DNA from: an uncultured Planctomycetota bacterium
GTDB lineage: Bacteria; Planctomycetota; Phycisphaerae; Sedimentisphaerales; Anaerobacaceae
Direction: 5' to 3'
DNA: 8,573 bases
Assembly: GCA_903927855.1 (NCBI GenBank)
Contig: CAIYOL010000303.1
Span: 1-8,573 of the forward strand
The notes beneath the pieces were generated by a model that was not told the DNA's origin, searched no databases, and saw only the letters and a program-made list of their open reading frames with translations. This document shows, piece by piece, positions 1 through 6,309 of this stretch; position 1 is the first letter of the stretch, and each line of letters starts with the position of its first letter. A program made the translations under genes and the position numbers.

Positions 1-100
1 AAATGTTGCAAAGTCTTAGTTAATTATTAATTCTGCCGAGCTACCATTGATAACCGCACCCTTTGCCGGAAAGTGATAATTATTCAGAATGAGGAAAGTG

Positions 101-700
101 ATGACAAGGCAGCATATCTTCATATTAGTTATTACGGCTTTGTGCAGCGGTATTGCTCCGGGAGACATTCCTAAAAGCGGTGCTTTCAATATCAATGGCC
201 CATCAGCCGTCAGCTTTGACCCAATTCCCTGCGTGTCGCCTAGTTTATATTTATGGCCTTTTGCTACAAATGATTTGTATAATACCACGCCGTATTCAAA
301 ATATAACTTGGCTCAGGTGTCGTTTTCGGCTGGCTCTTTTACCGTTTCGGATTATGGCGGAAAAAGCGGCGATCTTGGTATTCGGATAGGCAATTATACC
401 GGTGCTGCCAAAACATTTGAAGCTTGTATACTCACATTAGATTTTATCGGTAGCGGTAGTTTCGACATTTATCTGCCTGAGTTCACATTTGCAACGAATG
501 AAAATATGTTCTTTTGGGTATCGGAAAGCGGAGCGACATACTATGCGAATTCCCTAAAGGGGGCCGGTTTACCTAATATATCGGCTGTCACAGCTATGTC
601 CGCAGGCGATGAATATCTTGTGGGAGTAGTTCCTGAACCAGCGACGGTTTTGCTGCTCGGCTTGGGCAGCTTGGTGCTATTGAGAAAGCGAATTGTGTAG
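101..700 (+). CDS. Secreted PEP-CTERM sorting-domain protein, function unknown
   Basis: A 199-residue exported protein of unknown function. Residues 1 to about 20 form a signal peptide (basic MTRQ start, then a hydrophobic stretch IFILVITALC). The middle is a Ser/Thr/Gly/aromatic-rich, beta-type sequence without a recognised domain. The last 24 residues (about 176-199) are a PEP-CTERM tripartite signal: VPEPAT, a hydrophobic LLLGLGSLVLL helix, and a basic RKR tail. In known systems this signal directs processing by an exosortase and surface delivery; no exosortase gene is in the window. The ATG at 101 is preferred because GAGGAAAG (91-98) lies just upstream; an in-frame ATG at 89 would add four residues but lacks a clear ribosome binding site. 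The 3' end overlaps the convergent nuclease gene by 24 bases. No convincing promoter is seen in bases 1-88. Confidence 0.85.
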   Translation: MTRQHIFILVITALCSGIAPGDIPKSGAFNINGPSAVSFDPIPCVSPSLYLWPFATNDLYNTTPYSKYNLAQVSFSAGSFTVSDYGGKSGDLGIRIGNYTGAAKTFEACILTLDFIGSGSFDIYLPEFTFATNENMFFWVSESGATYYANSLKGAGLPNISAVTAMSAGDEYLVGVVPEPATVLLLGLGSLVLLRKRIV

Positions 701-1369
701 AACTTTGTCGGGACGGTTTGCCAATCGTCCCCGACTTTGGTTTTTTCCCTGCCGCCATTTGGGCATCTGTTCAGGTGTTACTTTAAACCATAATCCTTTC
801 TTTTGGCTGCGTGCGGCGGCTTCTAACTGCTGGTATTTGTGATAAAAGCTGTGGCGGAATCGCACGTCTGCGTAAGCTAAACCTTCAGCAACGAGAGCTT
901 CGTTCAAGAATCTGCCATCAGGCAGTTTAACATAAGCCAGCAGTCTACCATACTTATCTCTGGTGCGATGTTCTTCGAGATAGACAGTAACCTGTTTTCC
1001 GAGAGTTGTTTTCGTTGTAAAATCAGCAGCCTCGGGTCCGAAATACATAATGCCGGTTTTAGGATTTTTGGTCTCCGGCGTGTCGACTCCCCATAGCCGT
1101 ATCCTTGTGTGATTATAGTTGCCGTCAGGGGTGTCTATATCGACAGTGTCACCATCAACAACATTTACAACGGTGAAGGTTTTTTCGTGATATTTTTCAA
1201 AATCGCTGGTCTTTGACTGTTTGCTGGATTTGGGTTGGGCCTGCCAGTCGCGTTTAATTGAGCTATGGTCAAGCCAGACAAATGCCGTTGCCAGCAGCAA
1301 ACAGAGGATAGAGATGGCGGTACGCCTGCGTTTGCTCATTGCGGAAGCGGTTTTCTTTTGTTTAGGCAT
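677..1369 (-). CDS. Staphylococcal nuclease (thermonuclease, SNase)-like protein, membrane-anchored or secreted
   Basis: A 230-residue calcium-dependent nuclease-family protein predicted to cut DNA or RNA outside the cytoplasm. Counting from this ATG, a basic N-terminus (KQKK, SKRRR) is followed by a hydrophobic segment at about 18-33, a signal peptide or anchor. A Lys/Ser/Gln-rich linker comes next, then the SNase domain at about 64-195. Family motifs are intact: VVDGDTV (metal-binding Asp72 and Asp74), RLWGVDTPE (Arg91, Asp96, Glu99), RDKYGR (Arg142) and LNEALVAEGLAYAD. These match the catalytic Arg/Glu/Arg and calcium-binding Asp residues of the family. A TTG directly before the ATG (1370-1372) could also be read as a start; neither has a good ribosome binding site, suggesting coupling to lysC, which stops 13 bases upstream. 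The tail after about residue 200 is encoded by the antisense of the neighbour's terminator and sorting-signal codons. Confidence 0.9.
   Translation of the reverse strand: MPKQKKTASAMSKRRRTAISILCLLLATAFVWLDHSSIKRDWQAQPKSSKQSKTSDFEKYHEKTFTVVNVVDGDTVDIDTPDGNYNHTRIRLWGVDTPETKNPKTGIMYFGPEAADFTTKTTLGKQVTVYLEEHRTRDKYGRLLAYVKLPDGRFLNEALVAEGLAYADVRFRHSFYHKYQQLEAAARSQKKGLWFKVTPEQMPKWRQGKNQSRGRLANRPDKVLHNSLSQ
707..746 (+). terminator. Rho-independent terminator of the left PEP-CTERM gene
   Basis: GTCGGGACG (707-715) pairs with CGTCCCCGAC (726-735), a 9-bp GC-rich stem with one bulged C and a 10-base loop, followed by TTTGGTTTTTT (736-746). It begins 7 bases after the TAG at 698-700. The T-run is on the plus-strand side only, so it terminates the plus-strand gene. 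It lies entirely inside the 3' coding part of the opposing nuclease gene. Confidence 0.75.
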
Positions 1370-1382
1370 CAAGAGGGATTAG

Positions 1383-2624
1383 TTAATTCTTTTTTGTTCG
1401 CTCTTGAGGGGGCTTATCCAGCTCAAAGGCGATGGAAACGGCCCTTAAAGCTTCATCGGCCTGGTTTTTACTCACTACACAACTGATACGGATTTCACTG
1501 GTGGTAATCGAGTCGATATTGATTTTGGCCTTGGCCAGCGACCCAAACATTTTCTCGGCCACGCCATAATGAGTTCGCATACCAACGCCGACCGCGGAAA
1601 TCTCTGCTATATCCTCACGGACAAAAATACTTTCGCAATGAACCTCATCTTTGATTTGCTTAATGGCCTCCCTGGCGGCGGATAAATCAGAAATGCCAAT
1701 CAAAAAAGACAGGTTTGCTTTTTTGCTGCTGACTTCCGTTTGCATAATATCGTTCACAACAACCTTGGCCTTTGCCAGCGAAGCGAAAATCCTCGCCGCA
1801 TTGCCCGGCTTATTATCTACGTTTACAAGGTCTATCTTGGCCATATCTTTCTGGACGGTCACCCCTGTAACTACTACGCCTTCCATTTCTGGTACTTCGT
1901 GCATAATTATTGTTCCTTCTTTTTCTTCGAAACTGCTTCTTACGTGAATTTTGACATTGTATTTTTTACCGAACTCAATGGAACGGGAATGCATAACGCC
2001 CGCTCCGAGACTTGCCATTTCGAGTATTTCGTCGTAACTGATTTGCTCTAATTTCACGGCTTCTTTAAATATTCGCGGGTCGGTCGTGTACACGCCGTCG
2101 ACGTCGGTATAAATTTCGCACTCCTTGGCTCCCAGCGCCGCAGCCAGCGCAACAGCGGTCGTGTCCGAGCCGCCTCTGCCGAGCGTCGTTATGTCCCCGT
2201 CCTCATCTACTCCCTGAAAGCCGGCGACAAGAACGATTTTACCTTCGCTCAGTTGTTTTCGAATCCGCTCTGCCCCTATGCTTTTTATCCTCGCCTTTGT
2301 ATGAACGTTGTCGGTTAGCATCTGGACTTGACCCCCTGTAAAGCTAATAGCCGGATGTCCCGCGGCGTCAAGAGCCATAGCGAAAAGCGAAACGGATTGT
2401 TGTTCACCCGTGCTGAGCAACTGGTCCATCTCTCGCTTGGGCGGATTCGGATTAAGTTCGAGAGCGTCGGCGATAAGCTCATCGGTTTGCTGGCCGCGGG
2501 CCGATGCGACAACTACGACCGAGTAACCGTTTTTAACTGCGTTGATAACTCTCTTGGCGGCCCGGCGAATCTTTTCCGCATCAGCCACTGAAGTCCCGCC
2601 GAATTTTTGCACAAGTATTGCCAT
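1383..2624 (-). CDS. lysC: Aspartate kinase (aspartokinase) with two C-terminal ACT domains
   Basis: Phosphorylates L-aspartate with ATP to 4-aspartyl phosphate, the first committed step to lysine, threonine, methionine and diaminopimelate. The 413 residues are the usual length for a stand-alone, ACT-regulated aspartokinase. The amino-acid-kinase domain (about 1-235) shows KFGGTSV at 7-13, the STGEQQS segment at 71-77, GRGGSDTTAVALAAALGA at about 149-166 and TDVDGVYTTDPR at 173-184. Two ACT domains follow at about 255-325 and 340-405 (VDNKPGNAARIF and VGVGMRTHYGVAEKMF). They imply allosteric feedback by lysine and/or threonine, though the effector cannot be read from sequence. The ATG at 2624 follows the upstream stop by 26 bases and has only a weak ribosome binding site. 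A much better one lies inside the gene ahead of Met241, so a separate small subunit may also be made. Co-transcribed with hom and the PGM-like gene. Confidence 0.96.
   Translation of the reverse strand: MAILVQKFGGTSVADAEKIRRAAKRVINAVKNGYSVVVVASARGQQTDELIADALELNPNPPKREMDQLLSTGEQQSVSLFAMALDAAGHPAISFTGGQVQMLTDNVHTKARIKSIGAERIRKQLSEGKIVLVAGFQGVDEDGDITTLGRGGSDTTAVALAAALGAKECEIYTDVDGVYTTDPRIFKEAVKLEQISYDEILEMASLGAGVMHSRSIEFGKKYNVKIHVRSSFEEKEGTIIMHEVPEMEGVVVTGVTVQKDMAKIDLVNVDNKPGNAARIFASLAKAKVVVNDIMQTEVSSKKANLSFLIGISDLSAAREAIKQIKDEVHCESIFVREDIAEISAVGVGMRTHYGVAEKMFGSLAKAKINIDSITTSEIRISCVVSKNQADEALRAVSIAFELDKPPQERTKKN
1902..1920 (-). promoter_or_regulatory. Internal ribosome binding site and ATG for a possible aspartokinase beta subunit
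   Basis: On the minus strand, AGAAGGA (1920-1914) stands 9 bases before an in-frame ATG (1904-1902, Met241 of LysC). Initiation here would give a 173-residue polypeptide containing just the two ACT domains. Bacillus subtilis aspartokinase II and the Corynebacterium glutamicum enzyme are known to make a beta subunit of about this size from in-frame internal initiation. The purine run also encodes Glu-Glu-Lys-Glu-Gly, so the match may be incidental. Confidence 0.45.
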
Positions 2625-2650
2625 TTTTCAGGTGTTTCCAGTCAATTTTT

Positions 2651-3841
2651 CTAACTTTTCAAGAAATATTCCATCAATTCACAGCCGTTGTCTATTTTAA
2701 TTCCCGATTTTGCGGCATTGGCCTCGCTGAAAGCTGCATTCAAAATACCGCTGACACCGGTTCCTGCCATAGCAAACGGGACCGGCTCTGGCGAGTGCGC
2801 CCTGCTTGAGACAGGAGTAGGGTGGTCCGGCAAAACAAGTATTCTCCACTTTTCGTAGTACTGCAGCGCCTCAAGAACGGGCCCGACGATATACTTATCG
2901 ATCTGCTCAATGGCTTTTTTCTTCATCTCAATGTTGCCGTTATGACCTGCCTCATCAGGAGCTTCTATGTGGATGAAAACAAGGTCATACTTATCGAGTG
3001 CCTCTATTGCAGCCGAGGCCTTGCCCTGATAATTCGTGTCAACAAACCCGGTAGCGCCAGGCACGTTTAGTAAATCGAATCCAATGAGCATCGCCAGGCC
3101 TCTTACAAGGTCAACTGCGGTGATGGCGGCCCCGTTGAGCCCGAATCGCTTCTCGAAACTTTCCATTCGCGCCTTTTTCCCCTGTCCCCAAAGCCAGATG
3201 GAGCTTACCTGGTTTTCGCCGAGGTCCTTTTTGATTTTGTTGATGTCGTGGTTGATAAAAAGCTGTTGAGAGCGGGCTATCAAATCGATTAGCACATCAG
3301 CGCCTTTGCCTCGCGGCAGAATCTTGTCTACCGCCGTGCCTATGAAATCGTGCGGCGGATACGTCTTAACATCGAAATCAGCGTCCTTGAAAACCAATAA
3401 GTGCCGATAACTTACGCCGGGGTAAAAATGAAGTTTCTCATTACTTAGCTGTTCGTTCAGGTCCTTTATCAGCTTGCCGCCTTCTTCAGTGGAGATATGT
3501 CCGGCGCTATGGTCTTCCATTTTGCCGTCACTAATTGTAACGAGGTTGCACCTGAAAACCCAGTCATTCGGCGATAGCTGAATATTGCGTGCCACTGCCT
3601 CTATCGGCGCCCGCCCGGTATAAAACTTAAGCGGGTCGTAGCCGAGCAGGCTCATCTGCGCAACATCGCTGCCCGGTTCGAGACCGGCTGGAATCGTCCG
3701 CACAAGTCCTATTCTGCCCTGTGTGCTGATTTTGTCCATATTGGGCGTTTCAGCCGCCTGGAGGACGGTCTCCCCGCCAAGCTCCTCCAAGGGCTTATCC
3801 GCAGCGCCGTCGGGAACTATTATGGCGTATTTGGTATTCAA
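2651..3841 (-). CDS. apgM: Cofactor-independent phosphoglycerate mutase-family protein; proposed homoserine kinase
   Basis: A 396-residue alkaline-phosphatase-superfamily enzyme of the archaeal-type, 2,3-bisphosphoglycerate-independent phosphoglycerate mutase family. Metal- and phosphate-site residues are visible: PDGAAD (Asp11), EPGSDVAQMSLLGYDP (Ser58, the likely nucleophile), APDEAGH (Asp296, His300), PDH (Asp339, His340) and His349. A subgroup of this family, found next to threonine-synthesis genes, has been proposed to act as a homoserine kinase. The length and the position between hom and lysC fit that subgroup, and no classical GHMP-type thrB is in the window. Phosphorylation of homoserine is therefore an inference from context; ordinary phosphoglycerate mutase activity is the alternative. 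The start is a TTG (3841-3839) overlapping the hom TGA as TTGA. GGAGG seven bases upstream supports it, and no ATG occurs before residue 35. The symbol given is the family symbol, not proof of activity. Confidence 0.88.
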   Translation of the reverse strand: MNTKYAIIVPDGAADKPLEELGGETVLQAAETPNMDKISTQGRIGLVRTIPAGLEPGSDVAQMSLLGYDPLKFYTGRAPIEAVARNIQLSPNDWVFRCNLVTISDGKMEDHSAGHISTEEGGKLIKDLNEQLSNEKLHFYPGVSYRHLLVFKDADFDVKTYPPHDFIGTAVDKILPRGKGADVLIDLIARSQQLFINHDINKIKKDLGENQVSSIWLWGQGKKARMESFEKRFGLNGAAITAVDLVRGLAMLIGFDLLNVPGATGFVDTNYQGKASAAIEALDKYDLVFIHIEAPDEAGHNGNIEMKKKAIEQIDKYIVGPVLEALQYYEKWRILVLPDHPTPVSSRAHSPEPVPFAMAGTGVSGILNAAFSEANAAKSGIKIDNGCELMEYFLKS

Positions 3842-5160
3842 TCCTTGTCCTCCGGTATATCGACTATTCTTATACAGACCGGCTTTCCGCCGATAACGTC
3901 AAGCTCCTTAATCTCTTTTACCGCTGCGGAAACGTTTTTCTGCCGGGTAAGGTGCGTTGCTATAACTACCGGAATGGTATTGTCCGGCCCAACGCCTTCA
4001 TGCTGCAGTGTCCCCGATATGCTAATCTGGTTATCGCCGAGCACTTTTGCCATCTTGGCCAGCACTCCCGGCTGGTCTTTGCACATAACCCTGATATAGA
4101 ACCTGCTTATAGAATCGCCTATCTTCTCTATCAGCTTCTCCGTCTCGCTCCGAGGTTTCAGGTGCAAATGGGCAAAAGTGGTGGCCGAATTGCCCAATGC
4201 GACATCAATAACGTCGGCTACAACCGCGCTGGCGGTCGGCATCATCCCAGCCCCGCGCCCGTAATACATTACTTGGCCGACGGCACTGCCGAATATGCTG
4301 ATGGCGTTAAATGGGCCATTGACGCGCGCAAGCGAATTATCCTTGGCAATAAAAGACGGATGCACCCGCAGCGATATCCCGCCGCCCTTATCTTTTTGTC
4401 CGATTGCCAATAGTTTCAGTACGTAACCCATTTCACCGCCGTAACGGATGTCGTCCTTCGAAATTTCCTCGATGCCCTCGACGGATATATCGCTAAGTGC
4501 GATTTCGCATCCGAAGGCAATCGAGGCCAGAATCGCCAGCTTGTGAGCGCTGTCGCCGCCGTTAATATCCAGCGTCGGGTCTGCTTCAGCATAGCCTAAT
4601 CTTTGGGCTTGTTTCAGTGCCTCGGCAAAGTCCTCGTTCCTGCTGGTCATATTGGAAAGGATATAGTTGCACGTCCCGTTGACGATGCCGTATATAGCCA
4701 TAATATTATTCGCGGCAAGTCCCGTCCTCAGCCCCGATATAATCGGTATTCCTCCCGCGCAACTTGCTTCGAAGGCGATACATCGCTTGTTTTCGTGCGC
4801 AGCTTTATAAAGCTCGTTGCCATGCTCAGCCAGCAATGCTTTATTGGCGGTAACGACGTCCTTTCCCGCCCGCAGCATCTTAAGCTGGATTTGCTTGGCT
4901 GCTTTCGTCCCGCCGACCAATTCGATGCCTATTTTTATCGAATCGTCTTTCAGGAGCTTGTCTAAGTCGTTGGTGAGAATACCTTTAGACAGCTTCACCG
5001 GGCGGGCCGATTTAGTATCGACGTCGACCACGCAGGCTAATTTCAAGCGCAGGCCGGTTTTGGCCGCGATGGAATCGCCGTCTTCAAGTATCAGCTTTGC
5101 GACGCCGGTGCCGATGGTGCCAAAGCCGACAAGTCCGATTTTTACTTCCTTTTCGCTCAT
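3838..5160 (-). CDS. hom: Homoserine dehydrogenase with C-terminal ACT domain
   Basis: NAD(P)H-dependent reduction of L-aspartate 4-semialdehyde to L-homoserine, the branch point to threonine and methionine. The 440 residues match the usual length for a monofunctional enzyme with an ACT domain. Residues 7-130 form the Rossmann domain (GLVGFGTIGTGVA at 9-21; VVTANKALLA with Lys107). The catalytic and dimer domain (about 135-325) carries GIVNGTCNYIL at 158-168 and GYAEADPTLDINGGDSAHK at 189-207. Glu192, Asp203 and Lys207 have the same spacing as the catalytic residues of yeast homoserine dehydrogenase. An ACT domain at about 352-435 (KDQPGVLAKMAKVL) suggests threonine feedback. The ATG at 5160 is preceded by AAGGA (5173-5169) at 8-base spacing. 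It is the first gene of the operon, with its promoter at 5194-5220. Confidence 0.97.
   Translation of the reverse strand: MSEKEVKIGLVGFGTIGTGVAKLILEDGDSIAAKTGLRLKLACVVDVDTKSARPVKLSKGILTNDLDKLLKDDSIKIGIELVGGTKAAKQIQLKMLRAGKDVVTANKALLAEHGNELYKAAHENKRCIAFEASCAGGIPIISGLRTGLAANNIMAIYGIVNGTCNYILSNMTSRNEDFAEALKQAQRLGYAEADPTLDINGGDSAHKLAILASIAFGCEIALSDISVEGIEEISKDDIRYGGEMGYVLKLLAIGQKDKGGGISLRVHPSFIAKDNSLARVNGPFNAISIFGSAVGQVMYYGRGAGMMPTASAVVADVIDVALGNSATTFAHLHLKPRSETEKLIEKIGDSISRFYIRVMCKDQPGVLAKMAKVLGDNQISISGTLQHEGVGPDNTIPVVIATHLTRQKNVSAAVKEIKELDVIGGKPVCIRIVDIPEDKD
3839..3860 (-). promoter_or_regulatory. Ribosome binding site deciding a TTG start for the PGM-like gene
   Basis: Minus strand reads GGAGG, then 7 bases (ACAAGGA), then TTG, whose last two bases are the first two of the hom stop codon TGA. 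The strong Shine-Dalgarno lies within the last codons of hom. This supports a non-ATG start and translational coupling between the two enzymes. Confidence 0.7.
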
Positions 5161-5193
5161 TTATTTAATCCTTAACATTCTATTGGGCTGTAG

Positions 5194-5220
5194 TTTATAA
5201 ATTTCACCCGCAATAGTCAA
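5194..5220 (-). promoter_or_regulatory. Sigma70-like promoter of the hom-PGM-like-lysC-nuclease operon
   Basis: Minus strand: TTGACT (5220-5215), a 15-base spacer, then TATAAA (5199-5194). Each hexamer matches the consensus at five of six positions, although the spacer is slightly short; TAAACT two bases further on gives a 17-base spacer with a weaker -10. The predicted transcript would start near 5187, giving a leader of about 25-30 bases. That is too short for a T-box or lysine riboswitch, so no leader-RNA control is expected. Confidence 0.6.
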
Positions 5221-5279
5221 TACACTGATTTCTTAGTTATACAAATCGGACTCGGACACCGGATATGGACCCCAAGGAG

Positions 5280-5404
5280 AAAAACTAAAACGTGTTAAAA
5301 CTATAGCTAAACTCGTGAAAAAAGTACCAAAACAATGTGAAACAGTGGTGAAACCATACTCAAAATGATGAGAAAAATAAGCTGAAATGGGTGAAAAATA
5401 AAAA
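5280..5404. other. Phased A-tract array (predicted intrinsically curved DNA)
   Basis: Non-coding tract in which runs of 3-6 A on the plus strand recur about once per helical turn. Tract centres fall near 5288, 5298, 5310, 5320, 5330, 5341, 5352, 5363, 5375, 5386 and 5396, intervals of 10-12 with a mean of about 10.75 bases over ten consecutive steps. Many units start TGAAA, so it may be a degenerate 11-base tandem repeat. Phased A-tracts are known to bend DNA in one direction. It lies about 95-215 bases upstream of the expected hom transcription start. Its left-most runs in the transcribed direction also form the U-tract of the terminator of the neighbouring PEP-CTERM gene. A role in promoter activation or nucleoid-protein binding is inference. 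Confidence 0.7.
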
Positions 5405-5433
5405 GGGCTGGGAGCGGTATGCTCACAGCCCTT
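5391..5433 (-). terminator. Rho-independent terminator of the minus-strand PEP-CTERM gene
   Basis: The stem is AAGGGCTG (minus 5433-5426) with CAGCCCTT (5410-5403), extended by GAGC/GCTC across a single G-A mismatch, with a 5-base loop. On the minus strand it is followed directly by TTTATTTTTCAC. It begins 22 bases after the TAA at 5458-5456, so it ends that transcript before the hom promoter region. Confidence 0.88.
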
Positions 5434-5455
5434 GGAATTTAGCAAATAGCAGTTT

Positions 5456-6079
5456 TTACTTTTTGCGTTTTCGCAGCAAGGCCAAACTGCCGAGGCCAAG
5501 CAGACACATCGTCGCCGGCTCGGGTACGACGGCTACGACCATAGTATCATACGTTCCATTAACGCCACCCTGAGTAAAAGGGGTTGCATCATGGTTGGAA
5601 GCGAAAAGGGGACCGGAGCCCTTGCCGCCTACCGTTCCCATATAGGCTGCCCAGTTATTACTGCCTGCAACCCAGGGATCGCCGGGAGTGTACCATTGCA
5701 AAGTGGCGGTGCCGTTGGATCCGCTCACACCGGTCGAACCTGACAAGCGAAGGTTTCCGTAGCCGAGGGTATTGGTGGGATTATACGGAGTTACTGTGAT
5801 TTGTGTTTCGCTGATGTGGATGTAGCAAGCAGGATCGATTGTGGCCGAGGCGACGGTGTAGGAGGTCGTCCCCGTGATGGTGAATGAGGCGGAACTGATG
5901 ACACCCGTCGTCGGATCGGCGATGATAGTGCCCGACACGTGGTCCGTAAGACCCGTCATCGTATCGATCTGGTAGGCCGGGTAGTCGACTATGGAGTAAG
6001 TTACCATTGTCGCCTGCGTCACATTACTGACTGCCATAATCATTGTTGCTATTGCGCAAATTGTTACCAACTTTTTCAT
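5456..6079 (-). CDS. Secreted PEP-CTERM sorting-domain protein, function unknown
   Basis: A 207-residue exported protein of unknown function. Residues 1-23 are a clear signal peptide (MKKLVTICAIATMIMAV, likely cut after TQA). The body is rich in Thr, Ser, Gly and Asn and of low charge, as in beta-sheet surface proteins, with no recognised enzymatic motif. Residues 184-207 are a PEP-CTERM signal (VVPEPATMCLLGLGSL, then ALLRKRKK) nearly identical in pattern to that of the gene at 101-700, so both probably use the same exosortase, which is not in this window. The ATG at 6079 has GAGGAGAG upstream at about 9-base spacing and gives a normal signal peptide. An in-frame ATG at 6157, also with a strong ribosome binding site, would add 26 residues. 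The gene is monocistronic, with a promoter at 6208-6237 and a terminator at 5391-5433, and is divergent from the GLUG-repeat gene. Confidence 0.87.
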   Translation of the reverse strand: MKKLVTICAIATMIMAVSNVTQATMVTYSIVDYPAYQIDTMTGLTDHVSGTIIADPTTGVISSASFTITGTTSYTVASATIDPACYIHISETQITVTPYNPTNTLGYGNLRLSGSTGVSGSNGTATLQWYTPGDPWVAGSNNWAAYMGTVGGKGSGPLFASNHDATPFTQGGVNGTYDTMVVAVVPEPATMCLLGLGSLALLRKRKK

Positions 6080-6154
6080 TTGAGTTCTCTCCTCAAAGAA
6101 GTGAAAAAACCACCTTTTTTGTGGGGAAACTTGTGGAAAAACAGGATATCTTCT

Positions 6155-6170
6155 CATCACTCTTCTCCTT
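6155..6170 (-). promoter_or_regulatory. Alternative upstream start with strong ribosome binding site
   Basis: Minus strand AAGGAG, 7 bases, then ATG at 6157-6155, in frame with the PEP-CTERM protein and with no stop before Met at 6079. Use of this start would place a 26-residue extension rich in Arg, Phe and Trp (starting MRRYPVFPQVS) before the signal peptide. Confidence 0.45.
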
Positions 6171-6207
6171 TTGTAAGTCTGTACAACAACGAACTTACAT
6201 AAATAAG

Positions 6208-6237
6208 ATTTTACCACTCGCCTAACCGGAATGTCAA
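6208..6237 (-). promoter_or_regulatory. Sigma70-like promoter of the minus-strand PEP-CTERM gene
   Basis: Minus strand: TTGACA (6237-6232), an 18-base spacer, TAAAAT (6213-6208). The -35 is perfect and the -10 matches at five of six positions. Predicted start near 6201, giving a leader of about 120 bases to the ATG at 6079, or about 45 bases to the alternative ATG at 6157. Confidence 0.68.
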
Positions 6238-6309
6238 GGATTTTCGTGGGAATTTTACCCGCCAAAAGACAGCGAGGTCTATGCTGTGAGAGGTAGAGCA
6301 GATAAGCAG

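Noticed and set aside
1..88. Promoter for the left PEP-CTERM gene
   Set aside because: TTGATA (47-52) and GATAAT (75-80) are 22 bases apart, too far for a sigma70 promoter, and no better pair is visible; the promoter may lie left of the window.
3952..4413. Plus-strand open frame of 153 codons opposite hom
   Set aside because: Lies wholly antisense to the well-supported homoserine dehydrogenase coding sequence and shows no recognisable protein features.
5233..5499. Minus-strand open frame of 88 codons rich in Phe and Ser between hom and the PEP-CTERM gene
   Set aside because: It runs through the terminator hairpin and into the PEP-CTERM coding region in another frame. The regular Phe spacing is simply the translation of the phased T-tracts, and it lacks a ribosome binding site.
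6110..6124. Small hairpin CCAC-A6G-GTGG followed by a T-run in the PEP-CTERM leader as an attenuator
   Set aside because: Only 4 bp of stem with an A-rich loop; too weak to count as a terminator or attenuator without supporting conservation.
6131..6140. DnaA-box-like TTTTCCACA on the minus strand
   Set aside because: A single match to a loose consensus, with no cluster of boxes, no AT-rich unwinding region and no dnaA/dnaN nearby, so not evidence of an origin.
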